DNA from: Myxococcota bacterium
GTDB lineage: Bacteria; Myxococcota_A; UBA9160; SZUA-336
Reading direction: 5' to 3'
Length of the DNA stretch: 57,862 nt
Assembly: GCA_035498015.1 (NCBI GenBank)
Contig: DATKAO010000085.1
Location: forward strand, 1-57,862
Part shown: piece by piece, positions 50,818-57,862 of the stretch
Numbering within the stretch: the first letter of the stretch is position 1
Layout: each line of letters opens with the position of its first letter
Translations under genes and position numbers: made by a program
The notes under the pieces: generated by a model
Seen by the model: only the letters and a program-made list of their open reading frames with translations
What the model was told of the DNA's origin: nothing
The model's database searches: none

Positions 50818-52077
50818 CTAGAAGGGCAGGGCCGCGATCGCGCGGCCGATGCCGTCCTCGCGCGCCAGCTCCGCGGCGACCCGACGCGCGCCCTCGCGGT
50901 AGGTCGGGTTCTCCGCCAGGTCGCGCAGCGCCTCGGCGAAGCGCTCGGCAGTGAGTCGCCGGCGCGAGAACAGCCCCGGCCCGGCGCCCAGCGCGGCCAG
51001 GCGCTTGCCCCAGAACCACTGGTCGGCGATGAAGGGCACGACCAGCGACGGCACGCCCGCGCGCAGCGCGGCCGAGGTCGTGCCTGCGCCGCCGTGGTGC
51101 ACCACCGCGCGCACGCGCGGGAACAGCCAGTCGTGCGGCGCCGCTTCCAGCGCGAACACCGTCTCGGGCAGCTCGACGCCTTCGAGCGCGCCCCAGCCCG
51201 AGAGCAACAAGCCCCGCTGGCCCGACAGCGCGAGCGCACGCACGACCTCGCGAGTCAGTGCCCGCGGGTCGGGCGCGGGCATGCTGCCGAAGCCCACGCA
51301 CACCGGCGGCGGACCCGCGGCCAGGAACGCCTCGAGCGCGGCCGGCGGCCGCCAGCCCGGGTCGCGGTCGAGATACCAGTAGCCGGTGATCTCCAGCTCG
51401 TTGCCCCAGTCCGCCGGCTTGGGCACCACGGCGCGGCTGAAGCCGTACAGCGTCGGCCAGCGCTCGCGCGCGAACAGCGTGAAGGGGTTGCCGCCCGGCG
51501 GCAGGCCGAGCACGCGCTCGCGCGCGCGGTCGTAGGCGCCGCCCGCGACCCGGTACAGGAGCGACCAGCCGATCTTGTGACTCATGCGGCACAGCGCGCC
51601 GCGAAACGGCAGCCAGCGCGGCGGCTCGGGCAGGATCCAGCTGCCGAACTCGCGCGTGGCGTGCGCCGGCTGCAGGAAGGCGCACGCGAACGGCGTGCCG
51701 CGCTTGTCGTGCAGCGAGTGCGCGACCGGCAGCGCGGTGGGCGCCACCAGGATCGCGTCGGCGTCCTCGGTGTTCTGACACGCTTCGGTGTAGCCCTTCT
51801 CGAGCAGCGGCTCGAGCAGCTGGATCAGCTCGCGCACCATGCGCACCGGGTTGGCCATGCCGCGCACCAGCTCGCGCGCCTGCGGCGAGTGGATCAGCTC
51901 GCGCGGGTCGCCGGTGTCGAAGCTGCGCCACTCCACGCCCGCTGACTCGACGAACGAGCGGAACATCGGCGCCGCGCACACCGCGGTGCGGTAGCCCGCC
52001 GCGTCGAGGCCGCGCGCCAGCGCCACGTAGGGCTGCACGTCGCCGCGCGAGCCGAGGGTGAGGATGCACAGGCGCAT
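50818..52077 (-). CDS. UDP-glycosyltransferase, sterol 3-beta-glucosyltransferase type
   Basis: 419-residue GT1 (GT-B fold) enzyme. The N-terminal acceptor domain begins MRLCILTLGSRGDVQPYVAL, the mark of the sterol/flavonoid/macrolide group. The C-terminal donor site contains VCVGFGSMPAPD near residue 235, RVRAVVHHGGAGTTSAALRAG near residue 312 and PFIADQWFWGKR near residue 336. ATG 52077 follows GAGGGACCT; an ATG five codons upstream has no binding site. Transfers a sugar to a hydrophobic alcohol, plausibly a sterol or hopanoid-like molecule. Confidence 0.93.
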   Translation of the reverse strand: MRLCILTLGSRGDVQPYVALARGLDAAGYRTAVCAAPMFRSFVESAGVEWRSFDTGDPRELIHSPQARELVRGMANPVRMVRELIQLLEPLLEKGYTEACQNTEDADAILVAPTALPVAHSLHDKRGTPFACAFLQPAHATREFGSWILPEPPRWLPFRGALCRMSHKIGWSLLYRVAGGAYDRARERVLGLPPGGNPFTLFARERWPTLYGFSRAVVPKPADWGNELEITGYWYLDRDPGWRPPAALEAFLAAGPPPVCVGFGSMPAPDPRALTREVVRALALSGQRGLLLSGWGALEGVELPETVFALEAAPHDWLFPRVRAVVHHGGAGTTSAALRAGVPSLVVPFIADQWFWGKRLAALGAGPGLFSRRRLTAERFAEALRDLAENPTYREGARRVAAELAREDGIGRAIAALPF

Positions 52078-52126
52078 AGGTCCCTCGACCATCGAGAAGC
52101 GGGCGGGATCGCTTGAATCTGACCGC

Positions 52127-52345
52127 TCAGCGCAGGCGCGAGATCAGCCAGAACAAGGCCGAGAGCGCCAGCGACAACACGATCGAGGTCGTGATGGGTA
52201 CGTAGACGCGCAAGTTCGGTCGCTCGATGCGCAGGTCGCCCGGCAGCCGGCCCAGCCCGCCGAGCGAGGGCCAGAGCCACAGGGCGATGCCGAGCCCGAC
52301 GACGACCAGACCCAGGATCACGAGCGCGCGCGGCAGCGGGGGCAT
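52127..52345 (-). CDS. DUF2905 family membrane protein
   Basis: 72 residues with two membrane helices (about 6-24, LVILGLVVVGLGIALWLW, and about 50-70, SIVLSLALSALFWLI) and the connecting LGRLPGDLRIERPNLRVYVPIT loop, characteristic of DUF2905. Short, conserved, without known function. It starts with ATG in GGGGGCATG context. It lies between the glycosyltransferase gene and the divergent kinase-like gene. Confidence 0.85.
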   Translation of the reverse strand: MPPLPRALVILGLVVVGLGIALWLWPSLGGLGRLPGDLRIERPNLRVYVPITTSIVLSLALSALFWLISRLR

Positions 52346-52382
52346 GGCGCGAAGTCTAGTGCGCGCGTGCGAGAATCGAAGC

Positions 52383-53411
52383 ATGCAAGAGCTCGAGCCG
52401 CGCATCGCCGCCTACGCCGCCCACCGCATGCCCGACGCCACGGACGTGCGCGTTGCGGCGGTCGAGCGCATCCACGGCGGCGCTTCGCGCGAGACGTTCC
52501 GCTTCCGGCTGCACTGGCGCGAGGGCGCGCGCGAGCTCGAGCGCCGCCTGATCCTGCGCCGCGACCCGCCCGGCAGCCTGATCGAGACCGACCGCGCGGC
52601 CGAGTTCGCCGCCTACCGGGCGTTTCGCGACAGCAGCGTGCCCGTGCCCGAGGCGCTCTGGCTGGAGAGTGACTCGCGCTGGCTCGATCACCCGTTCTTC
52701 GTGATGGAGGAGATCGTCGGCTGCGATGCCTCGCCCCAGGCGATCGTCGCGCCGCCCTACGCGCAGCATCACGACAAGCTGGCGCGCCAGAAGTGGACCA
52801 TCCTGGGCCAGATCGCCGCGGCCGACCCCGAGAAGCTGGGCCTGGTGGGCGCGCTCCCGGAAGTGACTCCCGGCAACGCCTGGTGGCACGAGCTCGACCA
52901 CTGGACGCGCGTGATCGACGAGGACGAGCTCGAGCCGCAGCCGATCATCCGCGCCGCGATCCGGCGCCTGCGGCGCGCGCCGCCGCCGCCGCCCGCGCGC
53001 CTGCACGTGGTGCACGGCGACTACCGCACCGGGAACTTCCTGTACGACGGCGAGGGCGACATCCGCGGCATTCTCGATTGGGAGATGGCGCACCTGGGTG
53101 ACCCGCTCGAGGACCTCGCCTGGAGCATCAACCGCATCTGGTGCTGGGCGCGCGACGGGCGCGTCGGCGGACTCACCTCCAAGGCCGAGGCGATCCGCAT
53201 CTGGGAGTCGGCGAGCGGCCTGCGCGCCGATCCCGGGGCGCTGCACTGGTGGGAGCTGTTCTCCAGCGTGAAGGGCCTGGCGATCTGGATCTCCGGCGGG
53301 CGCGAGTACCAATCGGGCTCGAACAAGGACCCGGTGCTGGCCTTCTCGAGCATCTGGCTCTCGAACGCGCAGAACCGAGCCGCGCTCGAGACGCTGGGCA
53401 AGCTGTCGTGA
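52383..53411 (+). CDS. Aminoglycoside phosphotransferase-like (APH) family protein
   Basis: 342 residues of the APH/protein-kinase-like fold. Catalytic loop HVVHGDYRTGNFLYD near residue 218 and metal-binding DWEMAHLGDPLEDLAW near residue 236. The N-lobe has VERIHGGASRETFRFRL near residue 26. Members of this subfamily, often found beside acyl-CoA dehydrogenases and CoA ligases, act on unknown metabolites, not antibiotics. The stop overlaps the start of the next gene (GTGA), so translation of the two is coupled. Start ATG 52383 has a weak ribosome binding site. Confidence 0.9.
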   Translation: MQELEPRIAAYAAHRMPDATDVRVAAVERIHGGASRETFRFRLHWREGARELERRLILRRDPPGSLIETDRAAEFAAYRAFRDSSVPVPEALWLESDSRWLDHPFFVMEEIVGCDASPQAIVAPPYAQHHDKLARQKWTILGQIAAADPEKLGLVGALPEVTPGNAWWHELDHWTRVIDEDELEPQPIIRAAIRRLRRAPPPPPARLHVVHGDYRTGNFLYDGEGDIRGILDWEMAHLGDPLEDLAWSINRIWCWARDGRVGGLTSKAEAIRIWESASGLRADPGALHWWELFSSVKGLAIWISGGREYQSGSNKDPVLAFSSIWLSNAQNRAALETLGKLS

Positions 53412-53854
53412 AGCCCGACGTCGGCACCGTGCTCGAGGTGGTCGGGGGCAAGCTCCTGCTCGAGGTCGCGCCTGCGGTCGGGCCGGGCTACCAGCGCCAG
53501 TCGGTGGCACTCACCGGCATCCTGCTCACCATGGTGAAGGAGGAGTGGGAGCGCTCCGCCTCGCGCCGGGTCGAGGAGAACGCCGCCCTGCGCGCGTTGT
53601 TCGGCCGCGCGGCGAGCGTGGTCACCGATCCGGAGCTGCGCCGGCGGCTGGGCGAGGCCGCGGCGAGCGCCGACGCGAGCTTCCAGATCTCGCTGCTCGA
53701 GCAGGCCAACGCCGCGCTGCGCACGCTGTTGATCGAGCTGCACGCGCACGTCGAGTCACTCGAGTCGCCCGCGGCGCGCGCGCTCGACGACGAGATCTGG
53801 AGCGAGCTGGTCGCGTCGACCGAGCGGCGCCGCTTCGGGCTCGCGCCGTTCTGA
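53408..53854 (+). CDS. Conserved hypothetical protein coupled to the APH-like gene
   Basis: 148 residues, GTG start overlapping the stop of the APH-like gene by four bases. Mostly helical: VLEVVGGKLLLEVAPAVGPG near residue 9, ILLTMVKEEWERSASRRVEE near residue 38, and a C-terminal helix SLESPAARALDDEIWSEL. I recognise no domain. Coupled translation suggests it is a partner or regulatory subunit of the kinase-like protein. It ends one base before the convergent MAPEG gene. Confidence 0.8.
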   Translation: MKPDVGTVLEVVGGKLLLEVAPAVGPGYQRQSVALTGILLTMVKEEWERSASRRVEENAALRALFGRAASVVTDPELRRRLGEAAASADASFQISLLEQANAALRTLLIELHAHVESLESPAARALDDEIWSELVASTERRRFGLAPF

Positions 53855-53855
53855 G

Positions 53856-54251
53856 TCAGGTCCGCGACAGGAAGCTGTAGAGCGCGAGCCCGCTCGCGAA
53901 CAAGAGCACGAGCCAGGTCAGCACCGTGCCACCGAAGCGCCCGGGCGTGGTGCCGACCGAGCTGCCCAGCCCGAACGCGTGCAGCAGCCGCGCGGCGAAC
54001 AGCCCCCCGCCCAGCGCGTGCAGCACGCCCGGCGACGTGCCGTCGATCTCGAGCACCAGCATGAGCAGGAGCACCATGGGCACGTACTCGATGAAGTTCC
54101 CGTGCACGCGGATGCGCTGCTGCATGAGCGGGTTCCCGCCGTCGCCGAAGCCGACCTTCTGCGAGACGCGCGTGCGCACGACCTGGATGGCCAGTGCCAG
54201 CATGAGAAGGCCGAGCAGCCCAGCCCAGAGCGCGGTGATCGGTGCCTGCAT
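53856..54251 (-). CDS. MAPEG-family membrane protein
   Basis: 131 residues with four predicted membrane helices (for example LLGLLMLALAIQVV, MVLLLMLVLEI, VLTWLVLLFASGLALY). The block RIRVHGNFIEYVPMVLLLM near residue 46 is the MAPEG signature region, with RLLHAFGL later. MAPEG proteins conjugate glutathione or make lipid mediators, though bacterial relatives are often of unknown role. ATG 54251 follows GGGGGAGT. Confidence 0.9.
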   Translation of the reverse strand: MQAPITALWAGLLGLLMLALAIQVVRTRVSQKVGFGDGGNPLMQQRIRVHGNFIEYVPMVLLLMLVLEIDGTSPGVLHALGGGLFAARLLHAFGLGSSVGTTPGRFGGTVLTWLVLLFASGLALYSFLSRT

Positions 54252-54331
54252 GACTCCCCCTTCGCGCGTGTCACGCGCGTGCCGGGAAGTGTGAGCCGCG
54301 CGAGCGCCGTGCGCTAGAGTCGCCGCCCGCC

Positions 54332-55741
54332 ATGATTCGAAAGCCCGCGCTCGCCGCCGGTCGCGCGGCGCTCCACTGGGCCGCGCTCGCGGCGGTCTAC
54401 GGCCGGCTGGCCGAGATCGCTTGTCTGCGCTTCCCGCTCGACTGGGACTTCCTGGCCTACCACCTGCCGGGCGCCCTGCAAGCCTGGGGACTCACGAGTT
54501 ACACGCCCGAGCCGCGGCTGGTGGCGGTGATCGCGGGCTTCCCGCCGCTGCCGCGCGTGATCGAGGGCGGGCTCGTGTTTCTGACCGGGCGTTTCTCGAT
54601 GGCCAGCGCGCTCAACCTGGTCGGCTGCGGCGCGCTCGCCGCCGGGCTCGGCTGGCTCTACGGGCGGCGCATCTCGCTGCGCTGGCTGGCGACCGCGCTG
54701 CTCGGCGTGCCGCTGTTCGTGTTCCACTTCCCGTCGGGCTACGTCGACCTGTTCACGGCGTCGTTCCTGGCGCTGGCGTTCGCGGCCCTCTCGGAGCTCG
54801 AATGCGAGTCACTGCGCCCGCGCGCAGCCGTGGGCGCGCTGGCCGTGGCGGCGCTCGCGCTCGCGCAGCTGTCGAAGTTCCAGGCCTGGCCGGTCGCGGC
54901 GGTGCTGGGCTCGGCGCTCTTGCTGCGCTTCGTCGGGCTGGCGCGCGCGGGCCAGCTGTCGCGGCGCGCGGCGGCGGCGCTCGTGGCCGCGCTCGTGCTC
55001 GGGCTGGGCGCCTGGCCGGTGCGCAACCTCGTGGTGTTCCACAATCCGGTGTACCCCGTGGTGTTTCCGGTCGCGCCCCGGCTGTTCCCCAACGCGACCG
55101 TGGAGGCGGACTCCGGCGCGTACAACCTGCCGACCTGGCTCGAGCCCCAGCCACGGCCCGTGCGCTTCCTGGCCTCGGTCGCGGAGTGGAGCCGCTTCTA
55201 CTCGGGCGAGCGCTTCTACTGGTCGATCGACCAGAGCGCGCGCGCCGATCCGGCGCGCAGCCCCCACCACCGCCTGGGCGGCTGGTTCCCGTGGACGCTC
55301 CTGGCGTGCTTCGCGGGCGCCCTGCGCGCGCGCCGCGCCGGGAAGCTCGGCCGCAGCGCGCAGCTCGCGTTCGGGCTGGCGCTGCTCGGGGTCGCGTTCC
55401 TGCCGCAGTGCCAGGAGCTGCGCTACTGGCTGTTCGTGCCGCTCGGGCTCGCGATCGCGGCCGCGCTCGGCCTGGCGCGCGACGTGCCCGGGCCCGCGCG
55501 ACTCACCCGCGCCGCGCTGGTCGTGGGCGCGGCGTTCGTCTTGTTCGTGACCCGGCCCTTCGAGCTCGACACGCGCACGCCCGCGGAGCTCGCGCCGCGC
55601 CACGCCGTGGCCTTCTGGCACGCGCAGCGCGCGAACCCCGCGCCCGAGCCGGTGCGCGTGTGCGACGTGAACCCCGAGGGGATCTTCTGGTCGGGGCCGA
55701 CCTTCCGCGAGTTCCGGGTCACCGCCTGCTTCGGCGAGTGA
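54332..55741 (+). CDS. Polytopic membrane protein, GT-C glycosyltransferase-like
   Basis: 469 residues with about ten membrane helices. Near the N-terminus the acidic loop FPLDWDFLAYHLPGAL (about residue 33) matches the catalytic Asp position of GT-C enzymes that use polyprenyl-phosphate sugars. A large periplasmic loop is seen near 240-310 and a C-terminal soluble segment. It precedes a polysaccharide deacetylase and a polyprenyl-sugar-type GT2, suggesting envelope glycan or lipid glycosylation. Enzymatic assignment is tentative. Confidence 0.78.
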   Translation: MIRKPALAAGRAALHWAALAAVYGRLAEIACLRFPLDWDFLAYHLPGALQAWGLTSYTPEPRLVAVIAGFPPLPRVIEGGLVFLTGRFSMASALNLVGCGALAAGLGWLYGRRISLRWLATALLGVPLFVFHFPSGYVDLFTASFLALAFAALSELECESLRPRAAVGALAVAALALAQLSKFQAWPVAAVLGSALLLRFVGLARAGQLSRRAAAALVAALVLGLGAWPVRNLVVFHNPVYPVVFPVAPRLFPNATVEADSGAYNLPTWLEPQPRPVRFLASVAEWSRFYSGERFYWSIDQSARADPARSPHHRLGGWFPWTLLACFAGALRARRAGKLGRSAQLAFGLALLGVAFLPQCQELRYWLFVPLGLAIAAALGLARDVPGPARLTRAALVVGAAFVLFVTRPFELDTRTPAELAPRHAVAFWHAQRANPAPEPVRVCDVNPEGIFWSGPTFREFRVTACFGE

Positions 55742-55742
55742 C

Positions 55743-56717
55743 TCACTGGCAGTAGGACGCGAGCTCCGGGTAGGGCGGCCACTTGGCGTTGGGATCCTCG
55801 CCGCGCAGGGCCGTGCGCACCTGGTACAGGAACGGGCTGCCCCAGTTGCGCGCGAAGCGCGGGTCGAGGTGGTAGACCGTGTCTTGCATGGCGTCGTCGA
55901 GCGACACGAAGCGCACGCCCATGGCCTCGTACTCCTCGAGCAGGTCGTCGATCATGTCGGCGGTGAACTCACCCGCGTGGATCAGCAGCACCTGGCGGAT
56001 GCGCCGGCCGAACAGCGTGCGCGCCTGGCGGTCGGAGTCGAGCAGCGTGTCGCGCGCCGCGCGCCGGTAGCGCGCGCGCAGCTTCTCCACGTCGCGGTCG
56101 TCGGCGTGGCAACGGTGGAAGATCGGGAACCACTGCCAGTCCTCGAAGTCGACCGTGACTTCGGCGATGCGGTAGCCGCGCGAGAACAGGTAGGAGCGCG
56201 CGGCCTCGCGTGCCGACTCGCTCGCGCCCTCCTGCAGGAACGGGTAGCGGAACACGCGCCAGTCGTGACCGGGCTGCAGTGACTCTAGCACCGCCTCGTT
56301 GCGCCGCACGTCCTCCGAGAACTCCGCGAGCGACGTCTTGGCGAGGTCGGGGTGCGAGTAGGTGTGATTGCCGATGCGGTTGCCGGCCGCGAGCCACTCC
56401 CGGAGCGCGGCGCGATCCTCGGGGTGCTCCTCGAGCCGCTTGCCGTTCACGAAGCCGGTCACCGGCGGCAGGTGGTGGCGCTGGAAGGCCGTCACCAGCC
56501 GGTGTAGCACCACGTCCGCGGACCCCGAATTCGGGATCGCCATGCGCGGCAGGTCGTCGACCGTGACCGCGACCTCGATCGGCGCATCGGACGGCGCGGG
56601 GTGGTCGACCTGCACCGCGCGCACGCCGAGAAACCCGGCGCCCGCGGCAACGATCACCAGCCAGCGCAGCAGCTGTGGCAGCTTTCCCTTCACGGACTCC
56701 CCGACGTCCAGCGCCAT
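55743..56717 (-). CDS. Polysaccharide deacetylase (NodB family)
   Basis: 324 residues. An N-terminal membrane anchor (LLRWLVIVAAGAGFLGV) precedes the NodB domain: metal-binding aspartate motif VTVDDLPRM near residue 50, H-x-x-x-H as NHTYSHPDL near residue 115, RYPFLQEG near residue 157, and a late VLLIHAGEF. Located in the periplasm, it would deacetylate a glycan such as peptidoglycan, chitin-like polymer or exopolysaccharide. Convergent with the GT-C-like gene and divergent from GT2. An alternative start, GTG at 56693, lies after GGGGAG. Confidence 0.92.
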   Translation of the reverse strand: MALDVGESVKGKLPQLLRWLVIVAAGAGFLGVRAVQVDHPAPSDAPIEVAVTVDDLPRMAIPNSGSADVVLHRLVTAFQRHHLPPVTGFVNGKRLEEHPEDRAALREWLAAGNRIGNHTYSHPDLAKTSLAEFSEDVRRNEAVLESLQPGHDWRVFRYPFLQEGASESAREAARSYLFSRGYRIAEVTVDFEDWQWFPIFHRCHADDRDVEKLRARYRRAARDTLLDSDRQARTLFGRRIRQVLLIHAGEFTADMIDDLLEEYEAMGVRFVSLDDAMQDTVYHLDPRFARNWGSPFLYQVRTALRGEDPNAKWPPYPELASYCQ

Positions 56718-56785
56718 CCCTGGCGCTATCGGTTCCCTCCCGACGTGAGCTGAGACGGAAACTGACCCGAAGCGATTCGGCAAGT

Positions 56786-56803
56786 CTGTCGCGTTTGCGA
56801 CAG
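56786..56803. promoter_or_regulatory. Perfect hairpin just before the GT2 start
   Basis: CTGTCGC and GCGACAG flank the loop GTTT, a perfect seven-base stem that ends nine bases before the start codon. It could be a transcription operator or an RNA hairpin that covers the ribosome binding region. It lies in the 95-base gap between the divergent deacetylase and GT2 genes. Confidence 0.5.
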
Positions 56804-56812
56804 AATGACCGG

Positions 56813-57550
56813 ATGCCCGAAGCCAAGCCGGCACGCGGAGTTCTGGTGATTCCCGCCTTCAACGAGGCGCCCCGGCTTCCGGCCCTCTTGTCCGCGATTT
56901 CCGCCCTGCAACTCGACCTCGAGATCGCGGTGGTGGACGATGGCTCGCGCGACGCAACCACCGCCGTGGCGTCCGCCGCAGGCGCAACCGTGCTGCGCCA
57001 CCCGTTCAACCTGGGTTATGGCGCGGGGTTGCAGACGGGGTACAAGTACGCGCTCTCGTGCGGGGCGGACTACGCGGTCCAGATGGACGCCGATGGCCAG
57101 CACGACCCGCGCGACGTGCCGCGGCTCGCGGCGCCGATCTTGCGCGGCGAATGCGACCTGGTGATCGGCTCGCGCTTCCTTTCGCCCACCGGCTACGAGA
57201 TGGGCGTGACTCGCTCGCTGGGCCGGCGCTTCTTCGTGGGCCTGGCGCGCGCCTTCGGCATCCAGGTGACCGATCCGACCTCGGGCTTCCAGGCGCTCGG
57301 CCGGCGCGTGCTCGAGCTCTACGTGGGCGACGCCTTCCCGAGTGACTACCCCGACGTCGACGTGCTGCTCACCGCGCACCGGCACGGGCTGGCCGTGCGC
57401 GAGGTCTCGGTCGAGATGAAGACCTCGCCGCGCAAGTCGACCCTGCACGGCGGCCTGCGCTCGATCTGGTACGTGTACAAGATGATGCTCTCCGTCTGGG
57501 CCGCTTCGGCTGGAGGACGCCGCCGTGAACGAAACCGCGCATCTGCGTGA
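56813..57550 (+). CDS. Family 2 glycosyltransferase (dolichyl/polyprenyl-phosphate sugar synthase-like)
   Basis: 245 residues. Nucleotide-sugar site: VIPAFNEAPRLPALL near residue 12, VVDDGSRDAT near residue 40, and the DxD motif VQMDADGQHDP near residue 90. The later segment LVIGSRFLSPTGYEMG and DVDVLLTAHRHG are also typical. No membrane helices at the C-terminus, so of the short DPM1-like kind. The following DUF2304 gene overlaps by 16 bases, a pair commonly seen in glycan-lipid synthesis. The ribosome binding site is weak. Confidence 0.93.
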   Translation: MPEAKPARGVLVIPAFNEAPRLPALLSAISALQLDLEIAVVDDGSRDATTAVASAAGATVLRHPFNLGYGAGLQTGYKYALSCGADYAVQMDADGQHDPRDVPRLAAPILRGECDLVIGSRFLSPTGYEMGVTRSLGRRFFVGLARAFGIQVTDPTSGFQALGRRVLELYVGDAFPSDYPDVDVLLTAHRHGLAVREVSVEMKTSPRKSTLHGGLRSIWYVYKMMLSVWAASAGGRRRERNRASA

Positions 57551-57862
57551 GCTGTTTCTCGACAACCCCGATCTCGAGGCCGCGCGCTGGCTCGCGCTCT
57601 CGATCTCGCTGCTCCTGGTCAGCGCGGTGTTGTGGCTCGTGCGGCGCCGACGCCTGCGCGAGGAGTACACGCCGATCTGGATCGCCGTGTCGGCGTCGCT
57701 GCTCGTGCTGTCACTCTGGCTCGACGGCCTGCGCATGCTCACGCGCGCCATCGGCGCCTGGACGCCGAGCTCGACCATGTTCTTCCTGGGTGAGCTGTTC
57801 CTGGTGGCGATCTGCCTGAACTACGCGGTGCGGCTCTCGCGCGCGAGTCTCTCGATCAAGAA
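57535..57862 (+). CDS. DUF2304 family membrane protein, 3' end cut off
   Basis: At least 109 residues, starting at GTG 57535 with GGAGG eight bases before it and overlapping the GT2 gene. Three helices are visible (LALSISLLLVSAVLWLV, WIAVSASLLVLSLWL, FFLGELFLVAICLNYAVRLS) with the RRRRLREEYTPIWI loop of DUF2304. It normally follows a GT2 in polyprenyl-linked sugar pathways, probably as a membrane partner. The C-terminus lies outside the window. Confidence 0.85.

Overview
The window is very GC-rich (by eye about 70%), densely packed with genes, and contains no rRNA, tRNA or CRISPR array that I can see. The gene content points to a free-living aerobe that degrades lipids, steroids or terpenoids. 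A YejM-like inner-membrane protein, a glycine-zipper lipoprotein and periplasmic-type c cytochromes suggest a Gram-negative envelope. An uncultivated deltaproteobacterial-like or Binatota-like lineage would fit, but this is a guess and the sequence does not settle it.

Layout. (1) 1-5980: a minus-strand operon (KstR-like TetR regulator, two DUF35 proteins, two degenerate thiolases, an acyl-CoA ligase) diverges from an LLM-type oxidoreductase across an exact match to the mycobacterial KstR operator. (2) 6035-10240: three direct repeats, then a DUF3047 protein coupled to a large RND/MMPL transporter. (3) 10242-13483: a radical SAM protein interrupted by an intein inside its iron-sulphur cysteine motif, an enoyl-CoA hydratase, and an RRM RNA-binding protein with its own terminator. 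(4) 13856-20020: two acyl-CoA dehydrogenases, an alcohol dehydrogenase, a PNPOx-like protein, a CoA ligase and an SDR. (5) 20080-22096: three tandem related secreted proteins of unknown function. (6) 22208-26500: NYN-LOTUS protein, HxlR regulator with a CMD-family protein, GH3 glucosidase. (7) 26525-32650: two tandem exported propeller-cytochrome c-dockerin-like proteins of about 1000 residues. (8) 32798-37558: CoA ligase, YejM-like protein, metallophosphoesterase. (9) 37631-40999: DUF3501, FeS protein, rubrerythrin and Fur/PerR-like regulator, with a perfect palindrome upstream, then SelW-like and ferredoxin genes. (10) 41020-48021: hydrolase, ferritin-like protein, LLM oxidoreductase, TetR, ribbon-helix-helix protein, and a large winged-helix/ATPase/TPR regulator. 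(11) 48034-53854: lipoprotein, CMD protein, KshB-like reductase, HAD phosphatase, sterol-type glycosyltransferase, DUF2905, APH-like kinase plus partner. (12) 53856-57862: MAPEG protein and envelope-sugar genes (GT-C-like membrane protein, polysaccharide deacetylase, GT2, DUF2304 cut by the window end).

Regions 1, 4 and parts of 8 and 11 can be read as one theme: CoA activation, dehydrogenation, hydration, oxidation and carbon-carbon cleavage of a bulky hydrophobic substrate, with the RND pump and the sterol-type glycosyltransferase handling such molecules. Across the whole window, independently of genes, the word GAGTCAC/GTGACTC is strongly over-represented.
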